Of a stretch of 64,000 bases of DNA, positions 9,680-19,000 are shown piece by piece. The notes under the pieces were generated by a model. It made no database searches. It was not told the origin of the DNA and saw nothing but the letters and a program-made list of their open reading frames with translations. The position numbers were made by a program, and so were the translations under genes. This stretch comes from an uncultured Bacteroidales bacterium. Lineage in GTDB: Bacteria > Bacteroidota > Bacteroidia > Bacteroidales > Bacteroidaceae. How positions within the stretch are numbered: position 1 is the stretch's first letter; each line of letters opens with the position of its first letter. The stretch is taken from contig CADCAG010000003.1 in the NCBI GenBank assembly GCA_902799355.1, positions 38,838 through 102,837 of the forward strand, read 5' to 3'.

Positions 9680-9687
9680 CAAAGATA
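9680..9687 (-). promoter_or_regulatory. -7 promoter element for btuF-btuC (minus strand)
   Basis: TATCTTTG on the minus strand matches the Bacteroidota -7 box about 20 nt upstream of the chosen ATG. The only TTTG upstream is 15 bp away, so the -33 element is poor. Confidence 0.5.
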
Positions 9688-9730
9688 CAAAATTTTTCCT
9701 CTCAAAGTATGGCATTTACTTTTTTTTTTG

Positions 9731-9738
9731 TAATTTTG
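9731..9738 (+). promoter_or_regulatory. -7 promoter element for the riboswitch-controlled btu operon
   Basis: TAATTTTG matches TAnnTTTG and lies directly before the riboswitch aptamer, so transcription would start at its 5' edge. The upstream T-rich tract has no clean TTTG at 19-21 bp. Confidence 0.5.
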
Positions 9739-9741
9739 CAC

Positions 9742-9900
9742 CCGCAATAGGTTAGGGAATGGGGTGAGAAGCCCCGACTGTCCCGCAGCTGTAAGCAGCC
9801 ATTCGCGGTGTGAACACGATGTCACTGATATTATTGGGAAGACGTTCGCCACCCGGTTGCAAGTCAGAATACCTGCCTGTTGTACCAATCGTCTTCTGTA
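9742..9900 (+). promoter_or_regulatory. Cobalamin riboswitch
   Basis: The conserved cobalamin aptamer blocks are in order: GGTTAGGGAATGGGGTGAGA, then a CCCCGACTGTCCCGCAGCTG block running to GTAAGC, a GGGAAGAC segment, and the B12 box AAGTCAGAATACCTGCC at 9861-9877. This RNA class binds adenosylcobalamin or a relative and represses B12 uptake genes. It precedes btuB. Downstream, GTCTC (9948-9952) can pair with GAGAC (9969-9973), or GGAGAG (9953-9958) with CTCTCC (9981-9986); the pairings cross, so they could be alternative states near the ribosome binding region. That switching is inference. Confidence 0.95.
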
Positions 9901-10010
9901 CCTCTGGGGTTAGGTCCGTAAGACGAGATACGTGTATTATTATATAAGTCTCGGAGAGGCTTATGTCGTGAGACAAGGGTCTCTCCACTTTTTGTTGGGA
10001 AACTATTTTA

Positions 10011-11993
10011 ATGAAGAAGATATTCTGTTTTTTCATCTTGTTCAGCATATCCATAGGGAGTATGGCTCAATCGGATACCTTAACTGGCAAGACACACCAA
10101 TTACGCGAGGTTACCATCAGCAAAGACCGCCATCAACGTGCGATGCAGAGTTCGGCACCGATGCACGTACTGGACCGGCGTGACATGCTGACGATGGGTG
10201 TGACCGATATGGCCGATGCCTTGCATCGTCTGCCAGGCATCACGCTGCGCGACTATGGTGGCGCGGGTGGTATGAAGACAGTCTCTGTACGTGGTTTCGG
10301 TGCCAAGCATACGGGTGTCAGCTACGATGGTGTCATGCTCTCAGAGTGTCAGAGTGGTGAGATAGACCTGTCGCGCTACTCACTGGATAATGTCGACCAT
10401 CTGTCACTCGTTGTGGGCGATAATGATGACATCTTTATTCCTGCTCGTCAGTCTTCCACGCCTGCAGTGCTCCATATTGAGACGTTGCGCGTACCTTCTG
10501 AAGACCTGCAGCCTCATTTGACGACACAGCTGAAAGTAGGCTCCTTTGGCTATGTGAATCCATTTATGCGTTATGAGCAGAATGTGAGTAGTCGGTTGGC
10601 GCTGTCTGTGGTAGGAGAATACACCTATGCTGACAATGAATATCCGTATACGTTACGCAATGTGACTATTGTCACTGAGGATACGCGTAAAAACAGCCGT
10701 ATGAATAGTGGACACGGTGAGGTCAACTTCTTATGGAACATCAACGACAAGAATCGCTTGAGTGGTAAGTTGTACTATTATGACAACGATCGTCAGTTGC
10801 CAGGACAGGTACGCTATTATACCAATGAAAGTAATGAGACATTGCGTGACCGTAATGCTTTCGGACAGTTGCAGTACCAGACACGAAATGCCAGTGGGTG
10901 GGCATTGAAGATAGCAGCCAAATACAATTGGTCGGCATCCATTTATAAAGATGGTGCCTACTTTGGCAGTACCAGTGAGTCGGACTACTGGCAACGTGAG
11001 GCTGTGGGAACCGTTGCCGTGTTGTATGCCCCAAATAACCATTGGGCATTTAACTATGCTGCTGATTATGCCTATAACTCACTCAATAGCAATACGGGAC
11101 AGATAGTTCATCCGTGGCGATATTCGCTACTCCAAAGTGCTACTGCTAAATATCACAATGGACGACTGACCTTGTTGGGAAGATTGCTGCACTCTCTTTA
11201 TCTCAATCATGCCGAAAAGGGTGAGAGTGCCCGCGACATGCGACAATTGTCACCATCACTGTCATTGTCCTATCGAGTTTTCCCAGAGCAAGACTTATAT
11301 GTGCGAGCCTCGTACAAGAACATTTTCCGTTCTCCAACGTTCAATGAAAGCTATTATTTCCACTATGGCAGTGCTGACCTGCTGCCAGAGAAAACAGACC
11401 AGTTGAATGTAGGTATGACCTGGCATGATGACCTTTGGCAATGTCTGTCTTTCCAGATGACGGCTGACGGATATTACAATCGTGTACACGACATGATAGT
11501 CTCTGTGCCGCATAATATGTTTGTATGGACGTGTATCAATGTCGGTAAGGTTGAGGTGTTTGGACTGGATGTCACAGGTTCTGCCTCTTTGACGTTAGCT
11601 CCTAAGCATGAGTTGAAAGCTTCGGGCAATTATACTTACCAACAAGTAGAGAACCGTACCAATCCGGAGTCGCCTAACTACCGAAAGCAGATTGCTTATT
11701 ATCCGGAACATACGGGTAGCATGTCTGTCAGTTATGAGAATCCTTGGCTAAACATGAGCTTCCACGGTACCTTTGTCAGCAATCGGTGGGCAACCAATGA
11801 CCATTTGGAGGGTACGCTGGTAAAAGGTTATCAAGACTATGGACTGACTGTATGGCACCATTTGCATTGGAATCGTCACTCGTTGGAGGTTCGTGCCGAT
11901 ATTAAAAACTTGTTCGACCAACAGTATGAGATAGTGAGTCACTATCCTATGCCTCGCAGAAGTTATCAGTTTTCTATTAAATACCAATTTTAA
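10011..11993 (+). CDS. btuB: TonB-dependent cobalamin receptor BtuB
   Basis: A 660-residue outer membrane receptor. It has a signal peptide (cleavage near Ser-Met-Ala-Gln, residues 17-20), a TonB box region, a plug domain (ADALHRLPGITLRDYGG, VSVRGFGAKHTGVSYDGV), and a long beta barrel with FRSPTFNESYYFHYGS near residue 440 and a terminal aromatic strand (YQFSIKYQF). The cobalamin riboswitch just upstream and the BtuG-like gene 12 nt downstream make cobalamin the probable ligand, like the BtuB-BtuG pairs of Bacteroides. First gene of the btuB-btuG-btuF-btuC operon. Confidence 0.92.
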   Translation: MKKIFCFFILFSISIGSMAQSDTLTGKTHQLREVTISKDRHQRAMQSSAPMHVLDRRDMLTMGVTDMADALHRLPGITLRDYGGAGGMKTVSVRGFGAKHTGVSYDGVMLSECQSGEIDLSRYSLDNVDHLSLVVGDNDDIFIPARQSSTPAVLHIETLRVPSEDLQPHLTTQLKVGSFGYVNPFMRYEQNVSSRLALSVVGEYTYADNEYPYTLRNVTIVTEDTRKNSRMNSGHGEVNFLWNINDKNRLSGKLYYYDNDRQLPGQVRYYTNESNETLRDRNAFGQLQYQTRNASGWALKIAAKYNWSASIYKDGAYFGSTSESDYWQREAVGTVAVLYAPNNHWAFNYAADYAYNSLNSNTGQIVHPWRYSLLQSATAKYHNGRLTLLGRLLHSLYLNHAEKGESARDMRQLSPSLSLSYRVFPEQDLYVRASYKNIFRSPTFNESYYFHYGSADLLPEKTDQLNVGMTWHDDLWQCLSFQMTADGYYNRVHDMIVSVPHNMFVWTCINVGKVEVFGLDVTGSASLTLAPKHELKASGNYTYQQVENRTNPESPNYRKQIAYYPEHTGSMSVSYENPWLNMSFHGTFVSNRWATNDHLEGTLVKGYQDYGLTVWHHLHWNRHSLEVRADIKNLFDQQYEIVSHYPMPRRSYQFSIKYQF

Positions 11994-12005
11994 CAAACAA
12001 CAAAC

Positions 12006-13166
12006 ATGAAAAAGAATTTATTAAGTTTAGCTATGTTGCTCGTTGGAGCATGGGCTTTAGTTGCTTGTAGCAACGATGAAGAGACACCCTATGTGCCTAA
12101 ATCTGTTGATGTCACTAGTGGTGTTTTCGTAGTTTGTTCTGGAAACATGTCTTCTTCTATCATTGGAGGCTTGACCTATTATGACTATGAAACGAAAACG
12201 GTTACTCCGCAAGCCTTCAAATCTGTCAATGGTCGCGAGTTGGGCCTTACTGCCAACGATGCATTGGTATATGAAGACAAGATGTATATCGTTGTTGACA
12301 ACGAGAACACCATTGAGGTAGTAGACAAGGGTAACCTGAAGTCTATCAAGCAGATTAAACTTAAGGAACTGATGGCTGACGGACAGGGCGCTCACCCACG
12401 TCACATCATTGCACAAGACGGAAAGTTGTATGTATCTAACTATGGTACATCCAGTGCTGACTGGGCAGCATACACTGTCAATGGTAATGGTTCTGTAGCA
12501 GTTATCGATGCTAAGACCTATGAGCTGAAGGCTACCTATGCCGTAGGTGGCTATCCTGAGGGCCTGGCTATTGTTGGTAACAACCTCTATGTGGTTAACT
12601 CAAACTACGGTATGGGCAATGGCACTATCTCTAAGATTAACCTCTCAACAGGTGCTGAGACCAAGATTTCTAACGAAGATATCATCAATCCTGTAGCTGC
12701 TGTCGCTATCAATGGTAGTCTGTACTATCTGGATTCTGGTTCATACGATTACAATCCTCCTTATGCCCAGATTAATGCAGGTGTTCGTAAAGTTACAGAA
12801 AACGGAGAGGTTACCAAGGTTCTTGATGCTACGGCTATGTGCTCTGACGGCAAGAAAATCTATGTGATCAATTCACCCTATGGACTCAACAGTACGTCTT
12901 ATTCCGTTTATGATGTAGCAACCAGCAGTACGTCTGCCTTTACCCCCAGTGAGGAAGTTGAATATCCTAACACCATCGGTGTTGATCCTATTACCAACAA
13001 TGTCTTTATTGCTTCTAATTCCAAGGATCCCGACACTGGTAAGGCTAGCTATAAGACTCCTGGCTATGTCAAGCAATATAAGGCTGACGGTTCCTTCGTC
13101 ACTAAATTCGACTGTTGGGTAGGCCCGTGCGCTATTATTGCCAAAACGAGCGTAAAGTATGAGTAA
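12006..13166 (+). CDS. btuG: BtuG-like surface cobalamin-binding beta-propeller lipoprotein
   Basis: A 386-residue lipoprotein (signal MLLVGAWALVACSNDEE, lipidated Cys21 followed by acidic residues, which fits surface export in Bacteroidota). The body shows repeated blades of the YncE type: VYEDKMYIVVDNENTIEVVD, GKLYVSNYGT, PEGLAIVGNNLYVVNSNYG, NGSLYYLDSGSYDY. In Bacteroides, BtuG is a seven-bladed propeller encoded next to BtuB that captures cobalamin with very high affinity; position, size and fold class agree here. Assignment rests on family resemblance and context, because I cannot confirm ligand residues by eye. It overlaps the following btuF by 8 nt. Confidence 0.85.
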   Translation: MKKNLLSLAMLLVGAWALVACSNDEETPYVPKSVDVTSGVFVVCSGNMSSSIIGGLTYYDYETKTVTPQAFKSVNGRELGLTANDALVYEDKMYIVVDNENTIEVVDKGNLKSIKQIKLKELMADGQGAHPRHIIAQDGKLYVSNYGTSSADWAAYTVNGNGSVAVIDAKTYELKATYAVGGYPEGLAIVGNNLYVVNSNYGMGNGTISKINLSTGAETKISNEDIINPVAAVAINGSLYYLDSGSYDYNPPYAQINAGVRKVTENGEVTKVLDATAMCSDGKKIYVINSPYGLNSTSYSVYDVATSSTSAFTPSEEVEYPNTIGVDPITNNVFIASNSKDPDTGKASYKTPGYVKQYKADGSFVTKFDCWVGPCAIIAKTSVKYE

Positions 13167-14307
13167 GCAACTAACCTTACTATCTATACTATTTTCCGTT
13201 GTTGTCGCCTTGGCTTCGTGCCGAGGTGGCAACAACACTTCTTTGTCTGTAGAGGGAGGCGACACCGTTGCACTGAAGTATTCGTCACTGCTCACCATCG
13301 TTGAGCACGACGGCTATGTCGTTGCCGACATCAAGAATCCTTGGAAGCCCGGCAAGATGCTGCATCGCTACTATCTCGTGCCCCGTACTTCAGACATTAA
13401 ACCTCAGACCTCAGACCTCACTGACGGCACAGTCATCGAGATACCTATTCAGCGTGCTGCCGTCTTTACCACCGTTCACTGTGCTTTGCTCACCGAACTG
13501 GGGCTGGGCAGCCATATTGTGGGTGTGGCAGACTCCAAGTATATCAAGGTGCCTTATATCCAGCAGCAGATCAAGGCAGGCCGCATTGTGGACTGCGGCA
13601 ATGGCTTGAACCCCATCGTCGAGAAGATTATGGACGTGAAGCCCGATGTTATCATGCTGTCGCCCTTTGAAAACAGTGGCGGCTATGGTAAGACGGAGGA
13701 GATAGGCATCCCATTGATAGAGTGTGCCGAGTATATGGAGACGTCGCCACTGGCACGTGCTGAATGGATGCGCTTCTATGGCTTGCTGTTTGGTGCCGGC
13801 GACGAGGCCGATGCCTTGTTCCACAACGTCGACAGCAGTTATGTTGCCTTGAAACAACAGGCTGCACAGGCTGGCAAGGGGCGCTCTGTCATTGTTGACA
13901 AGGTGGTAGGCTCTGTATGGTATATGCCTGGCGGTCGTAGCACGATAGGTCAGATGTTGCAGGATGCTGGTGGACAGTATCCGTGGGCAACAGACGATCA
14001 GAGCGGTTCGCTGTCACTGCCTTTCGAGACGGTGCTCGAAAGAGGAGGGGAGTCTGATGTGTGGATGTTACGCTACTCAAGCGACCACGACTGGGATTAC
14101 AAGGAGTTGCTGTCAGGTCATCGTGGCTATAGTCAGTTGAAGGCATTCCGCCAGCATGAGGTCTATGGATGTAATGTGGAACAGTCGCATTTCTATGAAG
14201 ACACACCATTCCATCCCGACCGTCTGCTCTGCGACTTCCTGCAAATTTTGCATCCCGATATAATAGGATTGCCTCCGCTGTGTTATTATAAGAAACTGAA
14301 AGAGTAA
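13159..14307 (+). CDS. btuF: BtuF-like cobalamin-binding lipoprotein
   Basis: A 382-residue lipoprotein (signal VVVALASCRG, Cys about residue 21). It has the two-lobed binding-protein layout: ALLTELGLGSHIVGVADSKYI, VKPDVIMLSPFENSGGYGKTEE, SPLARAEWMRFYGLLFGAGDEAD, then ending HPDIIGLPPLCYYKKL. It is paralogous to the btuF at 8516-9658, sharing the PLxxAEWxxF motif. The start overlaps btuG by 8 nt. A segment around Thr-Ser-Asp-Ile (13390-13424) is encoded by a 7-bp tandem repeat. It should hand cobalamin to the downstream permease. Confidence 0.9.
   Translation: MSKQLTLLSILFSVVVALASCRGGNNTSLSVEGGDTVALKYSSLLTIVEHDGYVVADIKNPWKPGKMLHRYYLVPRTSDIKPQTSDLTDGTVIEIPIQRAAVFTTVHCALLTELGLGSHIVGVADSKYIKVPYIQQQIKAGRIVDCGNGLNPIVEKIMDVKPDVIMLSPFENSGGYGKTEEIGIPLIECAEYMETSPLARAEWMRFYGLLFGAGDEADALFHNVDSSYVALKQQAAQAGKGRSVIVDKVVGSVWYMPGGRSTIGQMLQDAGGQYPWATDDQSGSLSLPFETVLERGGESDVWMLRYSSDHDWDYKELLSGHRGYSQLKAFRQHEVYGCNVEQSHFYEDTPFHPDRLLCDFLQILHPDIIGLPPLCYYKKLKE
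13390..13424 (+). repeat. Heptad tandem repeat inside the second btuF
   Basis: Five 7-bp units (TCAGACA, TTAAACC, TCAGACC, TCAGACC, TCACTGA) lie in frame and encode the linker TSDIKPQTSDLTD between the N-terminal segment and the first binding lobe. Confidence 0.75.
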
Positions 14308-14315
14308 CGGTTATT

Positions 14316-15326
14316 GTGAAGCGAGGTGTTGTTCTCTGTTGCCTGTTGGCACTGTTGATGGTTGTATTGTTGGCTGTCAACCTGGCCGTGGGGTCGGTAT
14401 CCATACCGCTCCGCGATGTTGTCAGCATCATCATGGGACATGAGGCTGCACGTCCTTCATGGCAGTTTATCATTATGGAGAGCCGACTGCCGCAGGCTAT
14501 CACCGCCATGCTTTGCGGTGGTTCGCTGGCAGTCAGCGGTCTGATGCTGCAGACGGCATTCAAGAATCCGTTGGCAGGCCCCAGCATCTTTGGCGTCAAT
14601 AGTGGAGCCGGTGTGGGGGTGGCACTCGTCATGCTCGGCATGGGGGGCTCGCTGTCTGTTGGCTCTGTCAGCATCACCGGTTTTATGGCTGTCCTCGCCG
14701 CCGCCTTCGTTGGTGCCATGGCCGTCATGGGACTGATCTTCCTGTTTAGCACCATGGTACACAATAATGTCATGCTGCTCATTGTGGGCATCATGATAGG
14801 TTATATTGCCAATAGTGTGGTGGCATTGCTCAACTTCTTTGCCACGGACGAGGGCGTCAAGTCTTATATGGTATGGGGCATGGGCTCTTTTGGCGGCGTG
14901 CCGATGAGTCAGATCCCTTTGTTCGCCTCATTGTGCGTATTGGGAATGGTGGGGGCTCTGCTGTTAGTGAAACCCCTCAATGCCCTGCTCTTAGGCGAAC
15001 GCTATGCTGAGAATCTGGGTGTGAATACCCACAGGGTGCGCAACTGGCTAATCATCGTTACGGGTCTGTTGACCGCTATTACCACTGCCTATTGTGGTCC
15101 TATCATGTTTATAGGTTTGGCGGTGCCTCATATTGCTCACCTCTTATTCCGTCAGGCCGACCATCGTATTCTGATGCCGGGCACCATCCTTTGTGGTGCG
15201 GTCATTGCCCTTGTCTGCAATGCCATCTGTTTCCTTCCTGGCGAGTCGGGCGTCATTCCGTTGAATGCCGTCACGCCAGTGATGGGTGCACCCGTCATCA
15301 TTTACATCATAGCACGCCGCAACTAA
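14316..15326 (+). CDS. btuC: BtuC/FecCD-family cobalamin ABC transporter permease (GTG start)
   Basis: A 336-residue multi-pass membrane protein with SRLPQAITAMLCGGSLAVSGL, NPLAGPSIFGVNSGAG, YCGPIMFIGLAVPHIAH and a C-terminal LPGESGVIPLNAVTPVMGAP motif. The start is GTG, 8 nt after the btuF stop. It is the last gene of the riboswitch-led btuB-btuG-btuF-btuC set, so it should be the inner-membrane channel for B12. No btuD ATPase gene follows: only about 80 bases separate it from the convergent deacetylase gene. Confidence 0.92.
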   Translation: MKRGVVLCCLLALLMVVLLAVNLAVGSVSIPLRDVVSIIMGHEAARPSWQFIIMESRLPQAITAMLCGGSLAVSGLMLQTAFKNPLAGPSIFGVNSGAGVGVALVMLGMGGSLSVGSVSITGFMAVLAAAFVGAMAVMGLIFLFSTMVHNNVMLLIVGIMIGYIANSVVALLNFFATDEGVKSYMVWGMGSFGGVPMSQIPLFASLCVLGMVGALLLVKPLNALLLGERYAENLGVNTHRVRNWLIIVTGLLTAITTAYCGPIMFIGLAVPHIAHLLFRQADHRILMPGTILCGAVIALVCNAICFLPGESGVIPLNAVTPVMGAPVIIYIIARRN

Positions 15327-15360
15327 GCACATCACGCAGCCATGGCTTTACCACCCGCTG

Positions 15361-15404
15361 TTCAAAGGAACTGGCGGATTTTTTTAAAGAAGCGTTCCGT
15401 TTTT
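15361..15404 (+). terminator. Weak candidate terminator after btuC
   Basis: GGAAC and GTTCC arms are followed by a G and a run of seven T. The stem is short and the loop is long and T-rich, so this is only a candidate. Confidence 0.3.
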
Positions 15405-16016
15405 TTACTCAAATATCTTGAAGGCATACCCTTCGGCCAACAGCCACTCGATAGCAGCAGGCAAGGCAATGCGTAGCTTCTCAATGCTCTTCAAGGAGTC
15501 ATGGAAAGTGATGATGCTACCATTACGTGCATAACGCTTCACATTGTTAAGAACATCGGTGGCCGTCATCCATTTGGAATAGTCGCGCGTAACGAGGTCC
15601 CACATGACAATCTTGAATTTGCGCGAGAGCCAGGCATACTGATCGTGACGCATCCATCCATGAGGCGGACGTACCAGATTGGTATGCAGGTAGGCGTTGG
15701 CCTTTTCTACATTGTAACTGTATTCGTGGACGGAATGGCGCAAGCCACCCATGTGGTTGTGTGTATGGTTGCCAACGCGGTGGCCTTCATCGACTACCCG
15801 CTGGTGCAACTCAGGATATTTTCTGACATTGTCGCCCACCATGAAGAACGTAGCTTTGATGCCATAGTGCTTCAGCGTGTCAAGAATGAACGGCGTAGCC
15901 TCTGGAATGGGGCCGTCGTCGAAAGTGAGGTAGACGGCCTTTTCCTCAGGATTCATGCGCCAGAGTGCCTTGGGGTACATCCAGCGCAGCCACTTGGATG
16001 GTTGCTCAATAAACAT
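15405..16016 (-). CDS. Polysaccharide deacetylase (NodB domain) family protein
   Basis: A 203-residue protein carrying the NodB metal-dependent deacetylase motifs: TFDDGP (catalytic Asp pair, residues about 30-35), HTHNH (metal His), RPPHGWMR, and a late TFHDS motif. Members remove acetyl groups from chitin-type, peptidoglycan or other N-acetylated sugars. No signal peptide is evident; the short N terminus (LRWMYPKALWRM) may be membrane-associated. It starts in a TAATG overlap with the upstream DUF2723 gene, so the two are likely co-transcribed and may both act on envelope glycans; the substrate is unknown. Confidence 0.88.
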   Translation of the reverse strand: MFIEQPSKWLRWMYPKALWRMNPEEKAVYLTFDDGPIPEATPFILDTLKHYGIKATFFMVGDNVRKYPELHQRVVDEGHRVGNHTHNHMGGLRHSVHEYSYNVEKANAYLHTNLVRPPHGWMRHDQYAWLSRKFKIVMWDLVTRDYSKWMTATDVLNNVKRYARNGSIITFHDSLKSIEKLRIALPAAIEWLLAEGYAFKIFE

Positions 16017-19000
16017 TAGTCTTCGTATAACTTTCCACCACGCTGCTCGAAGATGTTGCTGAGGAGGGTGAGTTCTTTCATCTGTCGCTCGTAAGTCTTC
16101 TCGTCAACAATCTCAGTGAGCGATGCCAGTTGTTCCAAGATGTAGAAGTTGACTAGGCAGTCGTGCTTGGCAGATTCGAAACGGTATTGTTCCAGTGAGC
16201 AGAACCACTTCATATACTGCACGGAATTTTTCCACATCTGGTTGATGATGTTCAACGCTTCCTTTTTCTTTCCCAGCGAAGCCCATGTGCGAGCCATGTC
16301 GAGTGAGCCAGAGCTGTAGTTGTGGGCTACATTGAACGATGGAATCATCTTTTCTGTATATCGCAGCACCTCTTCGGCCTTCTTTTCCTTGCCTTCGTAC
16401 ATCAGTTCCAATGCCAGTTTGGCCATGGTACGACGGTGGGTGTAGCACATGCGCATTACCGTCTCGTCGAGGTAGATTCCTGGCTTGTCGATGCCACCGA
16501 ACTTGAAGCGGTGCATCACGTTGTCATAGGTCTTCTCTGTATCGAAGTTCTTGACACCAGGGATGGGCCTGCCATCGCGAGTGGTTGTAAACGGTGTGAT
16601 ACGGTAGGCCAGACCTTCAGTGATTACATTATCGCCTAAGTTGATGTAATTGTCGTCGCCAACAGAGACAGCCACGTAAATCGGACGCTCCCAGTTACAC
16701 TGAGCCAGCATTTCCAGAATCATGAGGTCGCCCTTGTACAGCGCACGTTTGCCTTTCAGTGAGATGACCATCTTGTCAGGGATTGAGTCGGTAGCCATCA
16801 GCATACCACTGCGACGTACGGCATCCTTGTCGATAGTCATATAGAGCGTGTCGGTAGGTATCATGTGCACATCGGCATTCTTGGAACGTACCCAGTATTT
16901 CAGGATGTTCTTCAACTCAAAGGGCTCGTCGCCAAACTGTTGGCGGGCCTGTTCAGGATGCTGCTGGTAGAGGTTGAGCACAGCTTCCTTCATCTCTGGT
17001 TCGATAGATACGTATTCATTGGTACCTGCGCAGTACTCGATACGCTCCCACGAGATGGGCACGCTGGGCGAGTCGTAGGCAGGACGGCGCATCTGGTCGA
17101 TGTACCAATCTGTCTGTAGGTACGACAGGTTACAAACGCGAGCATCGGTACGCACACCCTCTACATCCTGGTTATACCACAAGGGGAAGGTGTCGTTATC
17201 ACCATTGGTGAAGATGATGGGATTGTTGCCCTGCTGGCAGGTGTTCAGATAGTTCTGGCCGAAGTCGCGACAGGTGTAGCGATTAGAGCGGTCGTGGTCA
17301 TCCCATGTCTGTGAAGCCATTTGAATGGGGACAAACAGACAGGCCAGTGAGATAATAGAGGCAAGTGCCACCAAGTTAACTTTCTTGAGTTTCTGCTTCA
17401 GCAACTCGATAATGCCTGCTACACCGATACCACACCAGATAGCATAAGCATAGAACGAACCAGCATAAGCATAGTCACGCTCACGAGGTTGCGAGGGCGT
17501 CTGATTCAGGTAGATGACGATGGCCAGACCTGTCATGAAGAACAGGAAGAAGACTACCCAGAACTGACGGATGCCCGTCTGGTCTTTGAGACTTCCGTGG
17601 TGTTTGCCCAGTGACTGCCAGAAGAGTCCTATGAGACCCAGCAGTAGTGGCAGACAGTAGAAGACGTTATGTCCCTTGTTCTCCTTCAGTTCATCTGGCA
17701 ACTTGCTCTGGTCGCCCAGACGCCAGTTGTCGAACCAGTCGAAGCCGGTAATCCAGTTGCCATGTTCTAACTCGCCATTACCCTGCAAGTCGTTCTGGCG
17801 ACCGGCAAAGTTCCACATGAAGTAGCGCCAGTACATCCAGTTGCACTGGTAAGAGATGAAGAAACGCAGGTTCTCAAACTGTGAGGGCACCTTGACGCTC
17901 ACCATTTCGCCACAACGATCGTACATCTCTTCACGTCCACTGATCTCGCCCATCCAACTCTCGTAGTTGCCACGATGAGCGGAGCTGTACATGCGGGGGA
18001 AGAACATATTCTGTGCATACTGGTATTCATCCTTAGTGCGTACTACGAAGTACTCGTCCTTCTCATCGGGAGAGGCTTTCTCCTTACGTTGCCAGACAGG
18101 GTCGCCCTTTTTCATGACAGGCTTGCAGTATTCACCGTCTCTTTCCAAAGCGACCTGTGAACTATAGGCGGGACCATAGAACAATGGACGCTGACCGTAC
18201 TGCTCACGACCCAGGTACTCACCAAGCGTGAAGATGTCCTCTGGAGAGTTCTGGTCCATCGGTGGGTTAGCTGATGAACGAATCACGATGAGTGCGTAGC
18301 TAGAGTATCCAATCATTAGCATCAGCATGCAGAGCAACGAGGTGTTCTTGATGCGGGCGCTGACCAAAGCTTTGGGCTTTTGACCATTAGCCTTAACCTG
18401 ATAGCCGAGAATGAACCACAAAACGACCAGTACCACGATGCCGATGATGGCTGCTGAGTAGCCGTGGCCGTAGAAAGGAATACCCAACATGGCAACAGCC
18501 AGCAGGAACGCAGCGTTCTGACGCTTGGGAGCCTTATCGTTGTAGGTCTCGTAGATAGCCCAGATGATGACGGCTACGAGCAGGAAGATATAGATAATCT
18601 CACCCGTATTGAACGGACAGCCCAGCACGTTGACAAAGAACAGTTCGAACCAGCCGCCCACCTGTACGATGCCTGGTACAACACCATAGAGCACGGCAGC
18701 CAAGATAACCACTGAGATGAACAGTGCTAAGAGTGAACCCTTCAAGTCGCGTTTGGGATCGTCGATGGGGAACTTGCGATAGTAGTAGACCAGCACGATG
18801 GCAGGCAGGCACAATAGGTTCAGCAGGTGAACACCGATGGACAGACCTGTCATGTACATGATGAGTACCAGCCAGCGGTCGGCATGTGGCTGGTCTGCCT
18901 GGTCTTCCCATTTCAGAATAAGCCAGAAGACAACAGCTGTAAAAGCGCTGGAGTAAGCATATACCTCGCCCTCAACGGCCGAGAACCAGAAGGTGTCGCT

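Noticed and set aside
13889-14794. A 301-codon antisense frame over btuF/btuC
   Set aside because: Low-complexity, Met/Pro/Thr-rich text opposite two well-identified genes.
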